DNA of 49,106 bases from Actinomycetes bacterium (GTDB taxonomy: Bacteria; Actinomycetota; Actinomycetes; S36-B12; GCA-2699445). The position numbers were made by a program, and so were the translations under genes. Shown here in pieces: positions 18,049 to 27,488 of the stretch (position 1 is its first letter; every line of letters starts with the position of its first letter). Location of the stretch: assembly GCA_022599915.1 (NCBI GenBank), contig JAHZLH010000017.1, positions 1 through 49,106 on the forward strand, given 5' to 3'. The notes beneath the pieces are model-generated. The model was given only the letters and a program-made list of their open reading frames with translations. It did not search any database and was not told the origin of the DNA.

Positions 18049-19845
18049 CTACCAGGAACCGCCACCGCCGCCGCCACCGCCGCCACCGCCGGAGAAGCCA
18101 CCACCGCCACCACCACCGGATGACGACTGCGAAGCACTGTAGGACGAAACTGCACTTTGCGATACCGAACTGACTGCTTCGGAGATTGACTGACTGGTGT
18201 AATAGAGCGCGTAGTAGCTGTACATCGGGCTGGCTGGATCGGTATCCATCCCCGGTGGTGGCTTGCAGGCCTCTGCCCATTTATCGGCACAGCCCAAAGC
18301 AACTGCCCACGGCAGAAACTGCTCGAAGTACTGCGCTCGCAGGGAGTACTCGTAACGTTCGACTGATGCCGACGTCCCGAGCGCAACCTGCAATCCAGCA
18401 ATCTGGTCTCGCACCCGACGCCCTTCTGCCGTCAATCGCGTCTTCAGATCAGCGGTGGCCCACAGTCCGGCAATACCAGGGATGAAGAACAGGGTGGCCA
18501 ACCAGACCGACTCAGAAGCAACCAAAGTGACACCGGCAAATGCGGGTAGTAGCGCAGCCAACAAAACGGTTAGCCGACCCAAGGCGGAATAGTCGTACCA
18601 GCGATAGGCGCGCGCTTGCCCGGTTGAGGCAGTCCGCAACTCCGCTTGTAGCGCATTGATCTTTCTCCCCATACTGACGGACTTCTGTTTGATGTCCTGC
18701 TGGGAACCCGGAGTGTTCAGCCCTAGCGTGTCCAGTAGTTCCCCGCTGCCAATGACACCGTCTGGCAGCGCCCGATCGGTTCGCTGCAGCGTGACAAATT
18801 TCGGCTTGCGACGCGGCGTCGTGGCGGGGTCGAGCGAAATCTGAAGCGTTCCCAGATGCCGCAGTTGCAGCAGGAGCGCTTGAAAGACGTCATCCGGCGG
18901 GCGTTCCTTCAGCGTCCAGGCGTAGGCGAGGATGTCGTCACCCGGCGCAGCAAACACGGGCGCCTGGCTGGGCTTCGGATCGTGGGCGATCCGAATCAAA
19001 CCGACCATACCCAGCGCGAGGAGCACACCGACACCAGCCGGGATCGCATTGTTGTACCAGGGCTCGCTCAACTCAACAACGGTGAGCCCCCCGGCGGGCA
19101 TCATCGCTTTCCAGGTGACCGGAGTCATCGGATCCAACTGCTGTAGCTGCGTGACGTAGCGCTTGTCGCTTTGTTCCGACACCTCGCATGGCTGCTCAAG
19201 ATCACCAGTACCGACCAGGCAACCGACCCCGGTGGGAGCAACCGGGAAGTCTGCGGTGACGGTGGCCTGATACATCGGCATCTGCCAGCCTGCACCCACG
19301 ACGTTCCAGTACCACTGCGCCTCTGGCTCACCTTCGACTTGCGTGATGGTCCCGGTTTGTTTGCTGGTGATGACATACCGGTTGACAGTCCCAGGCGGAT
19401 ACGGCACGTTCGCTTCGCCGATCCGAGCCACCAAGTAGCCACTCTCTTCGTAGAGGACGTAGGGCTCGGGTACACATGTGCCAAAGTCCTCGACTTGGCG
19501 GGGGCACCGCTCGATCGAGATCACTTCGACCGGGTGCTCCACCTTGGTTTCTGACGGTCCCGATTCGTCAAAGAACCGAAAAATACCCCGCCGTTGCTCA
19601 TAGAACTTCACATCGAGCGTCTCGACCTGGGTCAGTTCGCCATTCTCGTCCAGCGAGTAGTCGGCCTGATAGTTCTCAATAACGCTCGTCTCTATCGCTG
19701 TGCTGCTGCCGCCGCTGTTGAAGTTGAACGCGTAGAACGCCATTCCGACAAGTACGGCGATCAGAGCAACGATTCGACCAGCAACGGTGAAGTAGCCGAA
19801 GACGACAGCAACTACGGCTAGTCCCAGCGCGAGCCATAGTTCCAT
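18049..19845 (-). CDS. DUF2207 domain membrane protein with glycine-rich tail
   Basis: A 598-aa membrane protein. After an N-terminal membrane segment (starting MELWLALGLAVVAV) comes an extracytoplasmic DUF2207 domain, about residues 55-270, containing the EQRRGIFRFF block. Then come a membrane span near 290, a cytoplasmic region, two further spans near 415-460, and a C-terminal region. The tail ends in runs of Gly with Phe-Ser, typical of the family. The ATG at 19845 is chosen: it lies one base after the TGA of the LemA gene, so the pair is coupled, and the long upstream extension reads the LemA gene in another frame. LemA-DUF2207 pairs are common; the function is not established. Confidence 0.85.
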   Translation of the reverse strand: MELWLALGLAVVAVVFGYFTVAGRIVALIAVLVGMAFYAFNFNSGGSSTAIETSVIENYQADYSLDENGELTQVETLDVKFYEQRRGIFRFFDESGPSETKVEHPVEVISIERCPRQVEDFGTCVPEPYVLYEESGYLVARIGEANVPYPPGTVNRYVITSKQTGTITQVEGEPEAQWYWNVVGAGWQMPMYQATVTADFPVAPTGVGCLVGTGDLEQPCEVSEQSDKRYVTQLQQLDPMTPVTWKAMMPAGGLTVVELSEPWYNNAIPAGVGVLLALGMVGLIRIAHDPKPSQAPVFAAPGDDILAYAWTLKERPPDDVFQALLLQLRHLGTLQISLDPATTPRRKPKFVTLQRTDRALPDGVIGSGELLDTLGLNTPGSQQDIKQKSVSMGRKINALQAELRTASTGQARAYRWYDYSALGRLTVLLAALLPAFAGVTLVASESVWLATLFFIPGIAGLWATADLKTRLTAEGRRVRDQIAGLQVALGTSASVERYEYSLRAQYFEQFLPWAVALGCADKWAEACKPPPGMDTDPASPMYSYYALYYTSQSISEAVSSVSQSAVSSYSASQSSSGGGGGGGFSGGGGGGGGGGGSW

Positions 19846-19846
19846 T

Positions 19847-20449
19847 TCAGAACTCCACCGAGGGCGGCTTAGTGGTGTCCTCTGGGGAGATTGCTTCCGA
19901 CATCCGAGCGTGTTCGATGTCCTGAATCTCGAAGTATTCCGCCTTGCGAGCATCCATGCGGGCAGCGAAGAAGTTGTAGGGGATGGACTCGATCTTGGTA
20001 TTCCACTCCCGCACAGTGTCGTTGTAGTACTGCCGAGAGAAGGCGATGCGATTCTCAGTATCCACAATCTGCTGCTGCAGATCGAGGAAGTTCGTGTTGG
20101 CCTTCAAATCCGGGTAGGACTCGGCCAGCGCAAATAGATTTCCCAACGCGCCAGACAGCGCCAACTCCGCCTTACCGGCCTGATCTGCATGTGAAGGATC
20201 TTGGGCCGATTCGATGGCCGAATTGCGTGCCGTAACTACCGCGTCCAAGGTTTTGCTCTCGTGAGCGGCGTAGCCCTTCACAGTGGCAACCAGCGGCGGG
20301 ATCAGGTCGTGGCGACGCTTCAACTGCACACTGATCTGCGCCCACGCCTCCGCCACTCGATTCCGAAGCTTCACCAAGGTGTTGTAGAAGAACACCCCTC
20401 CCACCCCGGCCACTACAACAACGATCAACAGGATCACGAATGCGGTCAT
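19847..20449 (-). CDS. LemA family protein
   Basis: A 200-aa protein with one N-terminal membrane helix (MTAFVILLIVVVVAGVGGVF) followed by the LemA helical-bundle domain. Its signature runs from YNTLVKLRNRVAEAWAQISV through LKRRHDLIPPLV to the AENRIAFSRQYYND-like segment near residue 150. LemA proteins sit in the membrane with the bundle in the cytoplasm; their role is unknown. The ATG at 20449 is used because the family starts at this helix; a longer frame upstream has no support. No strong ribosome-binding site is seen. The stop is followed by the DUF2207 start after a single base. Confidence 0.88.
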   Translation of the reverse strand: MTAFVILLIVVVVAGVGGVFFYNTLVKLRNRVAEAWAQISVQLKRRHDLIPPLVATVKGYAAHESKTLDAVVTARNSAIESAQDPSHADQAGKAELALSGALGNLFALAESYPDLKANTNFLDLQQQIVDTENRIAFSRQYYNDTVREWNTKIESIPYNFFAARMDARKAEYFEIQDIEHARMSEAISPEDTTKPPSVEF

Positions 20450-20553
20450 GCTGTCATTCTGGCACGCAGGCAGCCTGATGCGGATTCCGCAGTCGGAATG
20501 AGTCGCCGGTTGATCCGGTGGCACCGGCTGCTGCGACGCTCTACGGTCGAGTG

Positions 20554-21489
20554 GTGACAGCACAGCGCAGCGGCACCTGGTTCGGCGTCGTCGCCTACAC
20601 GCTGTGGGGGATCTTCCCGCTGTACTTCACCTTGCTCGAGCCAACCACCCCGTCGGAAATCCTCGCTAATCGGATCATCTGGTCGCTGGTGGTCTGTCTC
20701 GCCGTTCTACTGCTGGTCCGCGGACTGCCCCGACTGCTGCGGTTGACTCGACGGCAAGCGGTGCTGCTAGCTCTCGCCGGGGTGGTGCTATCGATCAACT
20801 GGCTGACTTTTGTCTATGCAGTCACCACGAACCAGGTCGTGGAAGCCTCGCTGGGATATTTCATCAATCCCCTGGTCACCGTGGCACTAGGTATCGTAGT
20901 GCTGCGCGAGCGACTCAATAGTTGGCAGATCGCAGCCTTGGCCATCGCCACCGTAGCCGTAGTCATCTTGACCGCGAACTACGGGCGGATTCCTTGGATA
21001 GCGCTCACGTTGACCTTGTCTTTCGCCAGCTACGGACTCTTGAAGAAAAAAGCTGGGGTTCCGGCGCTGGAGAGCCTCACCTTCGAAACCTTGGTGCTGT
21101 TCCTCCCAGCGGTGGGCTATCAGGTGTGGCTGTATACCAACGGCACGGCAACTCTGACTGACAACGGCTTCGAGCACACCCTGCTACTGATCGGACTGGG
21201 CGTCATCACCGCGATCCCGCTGTTCTTCTTTGGCGCGGCCGCGGTAAGGATTCCGCTCACATCGCTCGGAGTGTTGCAATACATCACGCCAGTACTGCAG
21301 TTCTTGATCGGAGTGGTGCTGTTGTCCGAATCCATGCCCGCCGTGCGCTGGATCGGCTTTGGACTGGTGTGGATTGCTCTGGTGATCTTCACCGTGGACA
21401 TGATTCGACGATCACGCACACTGTCACCAGTCAGTTCTACCCCCATGTCCGCCGATGAGTCGCGAACAACCACGCCGTCGGGTGGGTAA
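20554..21489 (+). CDS. rarD: EamA/RarD family transporter
   Basis: A drug/metabolite-transporter superfamily permease of about 311 aa with ten predicted membrane helices in two EamA repeats. The opening GTWFGVVAYTLWGIFPLYF and the block SINWLTFVYAVTTNQVVEASLGYFINPL are characteristic of RarD. The in-frame starts are GTG at 20518, 20551 and 20554; the last gives an N-terminus of normal length for the family. The substrate is unknown. The rhomboid gene follows nine bases after the stop, suggesting co-transcription. Confidence 0.88.
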   Translation: MTAQRSGTWFGVVAYTLWGIFPLYFTLLEPTTPSEILANRIIWSLVVCLAVLLLVRGLPRLLRLTRRQAVLLALAGVVLSINWLTFVYAVTTNQVVEASLGYFINPLVTVALGIVVLRERLNSWQIAALAIATVAVVILTANYGRIPWIALTLTLSFASYGLLKKKAGVPALESLTFETLVLFLPAVGYQVWLYTNGTATLTDNGFEHTLLLIGLGVITAIPLFFFGAAAVRIPLTSLGVLQYITPVLQFLIGVVLLSESMPAVRWIGFGLVWIALVIFTVDMIRRSRTLSPVSSTPMSADESRTTTPSGG

Positions 21490-21498
21490 CTTTCCGCC

Positions 21499-22110
21499 AT
21501 GGCCACCCGCGACCATACTGGGAACATGAGTGTCGCTGTCCCAGAAAAAACTCCGCGCACATTCATGACGGTGGTATCGCCAATCTTGTGGCTGCTGGCA
21601 ATCATGTGGCTCGTTGAGATTGCAGATTTCCTACTGGCGGGAAACTTGGACTACCTCGGTGTGCAGAGCCGCACACTCATCGGCCTAGTGGGCATAGTTG
21701 CAGCACCATTCCTGCACGGGGACTTCGAGCACCTGATGGCAAACACCGTTCCTTTTCTGATCCTCGGATCGCTGGTGTCTTGGCGAGCGCGGGAGAAGTT
21801 TTGGAACGTCTTCGCCACAATCGTGTTCGTCAGTGGCACCATGCTGTGGCTATTGGGGCCAGCCAATGTTGTGACGGTCGGGGCCAGCGGCGTCATTTTT
21901 GGATTCCTGGCCTACCTCCTGGCTGCCGGGGTGATCACACGGCATTGGGTAGATGTGCTGATAGCGGTCGTGGTGCTCATCGGATACGGATCGCTTTTGC
22001 TGGGGATATTGCCAGTTGGCGTGGCGGCGGACATCTCTTGGCAGATGCATCTGTTTGGCGCAATCGCCGGTGTGCTGGCGGCCATCTACTACGCGCCACC
22101 GAGGCGCTAG
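21499..22110 (+). CDS. Rhomboid family intramembrane serine protease
   Basis: A 203-aa protein with about six membrane helices. The catalytic dyad is visible as Ser130 in GASG and His184 in the last helices (WQMHLFGAIAG). The supporting motif H-x2-x3-H-x3-N reads HGDFEHLMANT at 73-83. Rhomboids cut substrates within the membrane; bacterial substrates are mostly unknown. Starts at 21499 or 21526 are both ATG and neither has a good ribosome-binding site. The stop is 13 bases from the stop of the convergent DUF255 gene. Confidence 0.87.
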   Translation: MATRDHTGNMSVAVPEKTPRTFMTVVSPILWLLAIMWLVEIADFLLAGNLDYLGVQSRTLIGLVGIVAAPFLHGDFEHLMANTVPFLILGSLVSWRAREKFWNVFATIVFVSGTMLWLLGPANVVTVGASGVIFGFLAYLLAAGVITRHWVDVLIAVVVLIGYGSLLLGILPVGVAADISWQMHLFGAIAGVLAAIYYAPPRR

Positions 22111-22123
22111 CGGGACACGGCAG

Positions 22124-24223
22124 TCATCCTGACTGCAACTGCTCGCGCAAAGTCTGCGAATCGGTAGTCGGTAGCCCACAGGCAAAGTTACGGCAGACAT
22201 GGGCTGCGGATACATCACCAGCAGGTCGACCTATCAGCAGCGGGATATCTTCCGCGCCAGCCGCCTCCTCGCTCACTGCCGCCGGATTGGCAGGTGGCGC
22301 TACCGACCCTCGCACCGATACGGCCCGGCCCGATCCCGCAGTTTCCACCGTGCACAGCAACGCTAGGACTGCGGCGGCATCGTCATCCTCACCGGGAATC
22401 ACCGCCACTTCCCAGGGTCCGGCGTCAGCCAGCAACAACGCCTGGAGTCCCCAGCCAGCGAATCGTGGATGCTGCGCGATTAGACCGGATAGGTCAGCAA
22501 GAAGCTGATCGGCGATCTCGCGCCACTGAATCCTGCCGCTGACCGCAGCCATCGTGATCAAGGCTCGGGCTGCCGCGGCAGTGCCGGAGGGAGTGGCATT
22601 GTCAGCTGGATCTCGGGGTCGCCGCACCAACCGTTCCGCATCCACCGCCGTGTCATAGCATCGCCACCGCTGCTGGTCCTGTTCAAAGAACAGCCCGGTC
22701 ATGGCCTCGGTGACGGCAACTGCCGACTCGAACCAGGAAGTATCGCCAGTGGCTCGCTGCAGCGCTACGAAAGCCTCTACGGTCAGGGCGTAGTCCTCTA
22801 ACAGACCTGGCGCAGCGCCCGGCTTCCCGTGACGTGAAATCCGACAAAGCCTGACCCCGGCCGAGTCAGCTGTCACGTGTACCGACCGAATCTGGTCACC
22901 CACAGCGACCGCTGCCGAAATCCATTCCGCACGATCAAACAACAGCCCAGCGCGAACCAAAGCTAGGATCGCCAGCGAGTTCCACGCCAGCACGGTCTTA
23001 TCGTCTCGGGCTGGTTGTGGTCGGAGAGCTCTGGCCGCTAGCAATTCTTGCCGACACCGTCGCCAGCGCTCGACATCGTCGGGGTCGGATTGTAGTTGCA
23101 GCACTGACGTACCAACCTCGAACGTTCCCGCCGCAGTGACCGACGCGAGTTCGGCAACCCACTCACCGTCGTCAGCTCCCAACACCGTGGCGAGTTGTTC
23201 AGGGGTCCAGGCGTAGCTTGCACCTTCACCACCAGGGGAGTCTGCCGTTTCCGGCGCATCGGCATCCAACGCCGCAGCAAAACCGCCTTCAGGCAGGAGA
23301 AGATCATTGAGCATGAACTCAATAGTTTCTGCGCAGATGCGTTTTGCCAACGAGTCACCGGTAGTCGCCCACCAGGTCGCGTAGACATCAACGAGTAGTG
23401 CGTTGTCGTACAGCATCTTCTCGAAGTGGGGCACCGTCCAGGTTTCATCGACGCTGTATCGGGCGAAACCGCCGGCGAGTTGGTCGTACATTCCGCCACG
23501 TGCCATGGCGGTGCAGGTAGCTGCGACCCACTGCGCCGGGCGCGGCTGTTCGGTCACGGTCGCGTAGTCCAGTAAGAACCGCAGAATCATGCTGGGCGGA
23601 AACTTGGGGGCGGCTCCGAAGCCGGCGTTGACTGGATCGAAGGAGTTCGCCAGTTCGGTAACCGCTGCCGACATGATCGTCGAGGCTGGTTCCACCGAGT
23701 TCAACTCGGCAGGCTGGTCGCGCTCGGCTAGCAGCGTATTGATGCGTTCCGCCGAGGTAAGTAACTGTTCGCGCCGGTTCTGCCAGGCATCCGAGACCGC
23801 GGTCATCACCTGCCCGAATGAGGGCATGTTCCCGTGGGGAAGATCGGGAAAGTAGGTACCGGCGTAAAAGGCGCGACCTTCATGATCCAGCCACACCGAC
23901 ATCGGCCAGCCGCCGTGACCGGTCAAAGCGGTGGTGGCAGCCATGTACACCGAATCAACATCCGGTCGCTCCTCCCGATCTACCTTGATCGCAACGAAGT
24001 TCTCGCTAAGCCGACGGGCAACCACTGGGTCCGAAAAAGATTCATCTGCCATCACATGGCACCAGTGACAAGCGGCATAGCCCACCGACAGGAAGACCGG
24101 CACATCTCGCCTACGCGCCTCGGCGAAGGCATCCTGACCCCAGGCATGCCAGTCCACCGGATTGGTCGCAGCAGCAGCGGTGTAGAGGGTCAGGTGTTCG
24201 GCCGGGAGATCGCGCAGCAGCAT
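22124..24223 (-). CDS. DUF255 thioredoxin-like protein (YyaL/SSP411 family)
   Basis: A 699-aa cytoplasmic protein. The N-terminal thioredoxin-like domain holds NPVDWHAWG (21-29) and the redox-type motif Cys52-His-Trp-Cys55. It is followed by VDREERPDVD and GGWPMSVWLDHEGRAFYAGTYFP. The rest is an alpha/alpha toroid like that of N-acylglucosamine epimerases or glycosidases (for example HFEKMLYDNALL and LAWNSLAILAL). The family is widespread from bacteria to humans, with an unclear function. Length and domain order are normal. The ATG at 24223 is preceded by a weak purine stretch. Confidence 0.92.
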   Translation of the reverse strand: MLLRDLPAEHLTLYTAAAATNPVDWHAWGQDAFAEARRRDVPVFLSVGYAACHWCHVMADESFSDPVVARRLSENFVAIKVDREERPDVDSVYMAATTALTGHGGWPMSVWLDHEGRAFYAGTYFPDLPHGNMPSFGQVMTAVSDAWQNRREQLLTSAERINTLLAERDQPAELNSVEPASTIMSAAVTELANSFDPVNAGFGAAPKFPPSMILRFLLDYATVTEQPRPAQWVAATCTAMARGGMYDQLAGGFARYSVDETWTVPHFEKMLYDNALLVDVYATWWATTGDSLAKRICAETIEFMLNDLLLPEGGFAAALDADAPETADSPGGEGASYAWTPEQLATVLGADDGEWVAELASVTAAGTFEVGTSVLQLQSDPDDVERWRRCRQELLAARALRPQPARDDKTVLAWNSLAILALVRAGLLFDRAEWISAAVAVGDQIRSVHVTADSAGVRLCRISRHGKPGAAPGLLEDYALTVEAFVALQRATGDTSWFESAVAVTEAMTGLFFEQDQQRWRCYDTAVDAERLVRRPRDPADNATPSGTAAAARALITMAAVSGRIQWREIADQLLADLSGLIAQHPRFAGWGLQALLLADAGPWEVAVIPGEDDDAAAVLALLCTVETAGSGRAVSVRGSVAPPANPAAVSEEAAGAEDIPLLIGRPAGDVSAAHVCRNFACGLPTTDSQTLREQLQSG

Positions 24224-24311
24224 GGCAGCAGGCTACCGCCCACTCACTGGAGCTGCTCACTCCCCGCACGGAGCAACGTTGCCCGCCCGGTCTGGCCCCT
24301 AAGATGCAGGA

Positions 24312-25217
24312 GTGACCGATGTCGCCGACTCCACACCACCGGAGACCATTCCGCAGCGCGCTCGGCGACTGCGAAATCTTGCGCTCGGATCAGCTGCCCT
24401 CTTTGTGCTCATATATCTACTCGCAGTTCACACCCAACTGGGCCAAGAGTGGGATGACCGCGCAGTATTGGAAAGATTTGCCGCCGGGAAAAAGCACATG
24501 AACCGAGCCAAAGACATCCTGGATGCGATTCGGGTTCAGTCATTGGTGGTGGGGTTGCTGGTTCTGATTGCGATTGGCTTGTGGCGGCGACGACCCTGGG
24601 CGGCTGCCAGCGCAGTACTGCTGTTCGCCGGTACGATCCTGCTCGCTGAAGTGCTGAAACTCGTGCTGCCCCGACCCGATCTCAGCCAGTTGGAGGATCG
24701 GCCGCTATTCGATGGCATCAACACGTTCCCGAGCGGTCACGCAACGATCGCGACTTCGCTGGTTCTCGCATTGCTCTTGGTGTCCAGCGCTCGCGCTCGC
24801 CCCTGGGTTGCCGTCGTTGGCCTGGTATGGGCCGCAACCGCCACTTGGGGGACCTTGGCCGCTGGCTGGCATCGCCCATCTGATGCGGTCGGCGGCATCC
24901 TGCTCGCCACTGCCTGCTTCGCCGGCGGCGCGTCCTGGCTACTGCCCAGACACTGGCGGTCAGCAACCGGGACGAAACTTGCCGACCAATTGTTGCCAAT
25001 GGGCGGACTGCTGCTGGCGCTGCTGGCACTAGCCGCACGAATCATGACTTGGTGGGCGCCCTCGGGGAACGACGGGCAATTGGGCAGCGCTACCTACATC
25101 AGCGCATCAATTCTGATCTTGGCTGCGGTCAGTTTTTCGATCCTGTACTTCGCCTGGCTGCTGAAGGAACAGGACTGGACCTCGCGCACTTCCGATGGGC
25201 CGACTGCAGCCAGTTAA
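24312..25217 (+). CDS. PAP2 superfamily membrane phosphatase
   Basis: A 301-aa membrane protein with about six to seven spans. The acid phosphatase motif is present in three parts: K-x6-RP as KLVLPRPD at about 116-123, PSGHAT at about 141-146 and a third part WHRPSD near 187. The usual Ser-Arg of the third motif is replaced by Ala-Gly before the conserved His. Relatives dephosphorylate undecaprenyl diphosphate or phosphatidic acid. The start is a GTG at 24312 next to AGGA, a close spacing. It converges with the amber-interrupted gene across 22 bases. Confidence 0.85.
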   Translation: MTDVADSTPPETIPQRARRLRNLALGSAALFVLIYLLAVHTQLGQEWDDRAVLERFAAGKKHMNRAKDILDAIRVQSLVVGLLVLIAIGLWRRRPWAAASAVLLFAGTILLAEVLKLVLPRPDLSQLEDRPLFDGINTFPSGHATIATSLVLALLLVSSARARPWVAVVGLVWAATATWGTLAAGWHRPSDAVGGILLATACFAGGASWLLPRHWRSATGTKLADQLLPMGGLLLALLALAARIMTWWAPSGNDGQLGSATYISASILILAAVSFSILYFAWLLKEQDWTSRTSDGPTAAS

Positions 25218-25239
25218 TGCCGGCTTATTGGGTAGACCG

Positions 25240-25929
25240 CTAAAGGACGACTCCCGCTTCGGTCCCATCAGTGGTCCATTCCGACGGGGGCACGGTATCC
25301 GCCCCAATGCCGGTGTCCGGCAACTCCAAGTAGGTCACCGGGTTGGGGAAGTCTAGGTCACCATCGAGGATTTGCTGCAGCGTGTCGGGGCAGGTGTAGT
25401 CCTCGCCGTACTTCCAGAAGGTCTCCCACATTTTCATCGTGACCTGATCGCCAGAAGTGTCCATTTCAATGCGGTGGCAAAAGTAGGTGTCCGTGCCGAG
25501 CCCCGGAATCTCGTTGAAGATGATGCCCGCCTGCCACAACTTCGTCGGATCATCCTTGTCGTACACATCCCAGCCAGTGGTGCATTCGACAGTCAGGGTG
25601 TTGTTTCCGGCACCCGCATCTTTGCCCCAGAGGATGGTCACGATTCCGTTGGGCATACCGGTTGCCATTTGCACGTTCTGCGCACCACCGGCGGTCTTGC
25701 CTTTGGCTACGTCCCAGACGAGCGACTGTCCCGGGCCATAGGAACCGAAGATTTGCCGCGGCACCGTCGCACCACCGGTGAACCCTTGGCCGTCTTTGAC
25801 GCAATCACTGACCTGTTGGCCCGACGAGGCTGGTGTCGCGGTCTCGTCCGGCGAACTCGTAGATGTGGACTAACTGGCCACCAGTAACGCAGCAACCAGC
25901 AGCGAGGGGACAAGAAACTTGGGCATCAT
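25240..25929 (-). pseudogene. Secreted/lipoprotein-like gene with an in-frame amber codon after the signal sequence
   Basis: The frame begins at ATG 25929 (a second ATG at 25926) with GGGAG five bases upstream. It reads a clean signal sequence MPKFLVPSLLVAALLVAS. Then a TAG occurs at 25870-25872, exactly where a lipobox cysteine would be expected. The same frame continues open for another 209 codons: a Ser/Thr/Pro-rich linker (STSTSSPDETATPASSG) and a domain of about 180 residues with five cysteines. That pattern is normal for an exported lipoprotein. Translation from internal GTG 25764 would remove the signal. It could be a fresh nonsense mutation, a sequencing error or programmed readthrough. 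The domain itself is not recognised. Confidence 0.6.
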
Positions 25930-26009
25930 TATCGCTCCCGGGATCGTTGAACGATTGGCAGCCTATCGGGACTGCCGCAGCCTTCACAGGAAGAGAACTA
26001 CGAAAGCAG

Positions 26010-27089
26010 CTAGCCCGGTAGTTCCACCCGAAGCAGCCGGTCGTCCTTAGGCTGCGGGGATCCGCGCCCGTCGGTGTTGTTCGTGGCCACCAACAAACTG
26101 CCACTTTCGGTGACGACGACGTCCCGCAACCGCCCGTATTCGCCAGCGAACCAGTCAACGGGGTCCCCGGCACTGTCCCCAGCGAGCGAGACTTGCCACA
26201 GTCGTTCCCCGCGCAGGGAAGCGATCCAGGCCGATCCATCGGCGATGGCCATCCCGGAGGGACTGGCGATCGAAGTCGGAGACCATTGAGCGGCAGGTTG
26301 AGCGTACTTGTCATTGTCACAACGCCCCTCGCACTCTGGCCAGCCATAGTTCGAGCCTGGTTGGATCTGATTGAGTTCATCGACATCGTTCTGGCCAAAC
26401 TCACTGGCCCACAGCCTGCCATCCTCATCCCAGGCCAGCCCCTGCACGTTGCGGTGCCCTGAGGAATACACCGGCGATGTCGGACCTGGGTTACCCTCGG
26501 CCGGTTCGCCGTCGCTGGTTATCCGCAGAATCTTGCCAGCCAAACTTTGCGGATCTTGCGCGAGTTCTGCTTGACCCGCGTCGCCCGTACCGACGTAGAG
26601 GAATCCATCGGGGCCAAAGTCGATGCGCCCACCGTTGTGGATCGGCGCTTTGGGGATACCGGTGAAGACCACCTGTTGTCCAGCTAGTTGCTCACCGTCC
26701 CAGTCCAACTTCGCGATGCGGTTGTCATCCGCAGCCGTGTAGTAGACGTAGACGGATGCCCGACCTTGAGTGGCTTCCGGAGAAATCGCGATTCCCAACA
26801 GACCGCCTTCACCACCGGGTACGACTCCCTCAACATCTGCCACCTTGCGGGGCTGTCCGCCGGTATCAATCACCGAGATGGTGGCAGTGTCTCGGTGAGT
26901 GACCAGCAAATCGCCATCAGGTAACAGCGCCATTCCCCAGGGGGCCGCGAGGTCGGTGGCAGCATTCCCCACAACTTCAGGCACCGGCTCACCGGGATCG
27001 GGGGACACCAACGGTTCAGACACGGTCGTGCTGCACGCCGCTAACAGCGGCAAGGAGAGCAAGGCAGCAACAAGACGGATCACGCCCAT
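26010..27089 (-). CDS. PQQ-dependent sugar dehydrogenase-like lipoprotein
   Basis: A 359-aa exported beta-propeller of the soluble glucose dehydrogenase/sorbosone dehydrogenase family (GSDH). The lipoprotein signal ends in LLAAC with Cys19. Family motifs include APWGMALLPDGDLLVT, then GGEGGLLGIA and HNGGRIDFGPDGFLYVGTGD at about 153-172. SSGHRNVQGLAWD follows, with the second conserved His. The enzyme oxidises aldose sugars and needs PQQ, which many actinobacteria cannot make, so the natural cofactor or electron acceptor is unclear. The start at 27089 gives a normal signal sequence. Confidence 0.88.
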   Translation of the reverse strand: MGVIRLVAALLSLPLLAACSTTVSEPLVSPDPGEPVPEVVGNAATDLAAPWGMALLPDGDLLVTHRDTATISVIDTGGQPRKVADVEGVVPGGEGGLLGIAISPEATQGRASVYVYYTAADDNRIAKLDWDGEQLAGQQVVFTGIPKAPIHNGGRIDFGPDGFLYVGTGDAGQAELAQDPQSLAGKILRITSDGEPAEGNPGPTSPVYSSGHRNVQGLAWDEDGRLWASEFGQNDVDELNQIQPGSNYGWPECEGRCDNDKYAQPAAQWSPTSIASPSGMAIADGSAWIASLRGERLWQVSLAGDSAGDPVDWFAGEYGRLRDVVVTESGSLLVATNNTDGRGSPQPKDDRLLRVELPG

Positions 27090-27371
27090 AGTGTCTCTCA
27101 GAAAGCCGGTTCCCGCCTCGGCAGGAGTGAGCCCAGCGAATCTCCGTGGGCTTTGTGCGTGCCGACTCCACGTGCCGCTTCAGTCCAGACAGCAGAGATC
27201 GTATGCCGTTGCAGTGCGCACGCCGGAGCAGCATTACCTCCATCAGTACACCGACTGGACCAAAGTTCAAGCGATAGTCCGGCGCCACAATGACCCGAAC
27301 GCGCTCCGCTACCGGCTCTTCACTTCGCTGGCTCTGAAAGTGGCGCAGATCACACTTTCTCATGATCAACA

Positions 27372-27387
27372 TGTGACCTGGCTCATT
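27372..27387. promoter_or_regulatory. CRP-like half-conserved palindrome upstream of rpf
   Basis: The sequence TGTGACCTGGCTCATT fits TGTGA-N6-TCACA at eight of ten informative bases. It lies about 140 bases upstream of the rpf start. In Mycobacterium tuberculosis the CRP-like regulator Rv3676 activates rpfA, so a CRP site here would fit; this is inference from position and pattern. Confidence 0.28.
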
Positions 27388-27404
27388 GTCGATTGACGTG
27401 TGAC

Positions 27405-27488
27405 TCCCGCAACCTCGGGAAGAACAGGTGTGGTGGATAACCACCTGGTAAGCCCCGTTGCTAGTACCGAAATGTCCGCGAGGCGGGC
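27405..27488 (+). other. Candidate structured 5' leader of rpf (three hairpins)
   Basis: The gap 27090-27525 shows no gene. Its last 120 bases hold three short, GC-rich hairpins in a row: TCCCG/CGGGA at 27405-27420 with a six-base loop, GGTGG/CCACC around ATAA at 27432-27445, and GTCCGC/GCGGGC around GAG at 27474-27488. The rpf ribosome-binding site follows at 27515. Many actinobacterial rpf genes carry a ydaO-type c-di-AMP riboswitch in this position. I compared the core from memory and do not find its conserved strands, so class assignment is open. Confidence 0.35.

Noticed and set aside
18049-18120. Glycine-codon repeat suspected as a CRISPR or microsatellite
   Set aside because: It encodes the Gly-rich tail normal for DUF2207 proteins.
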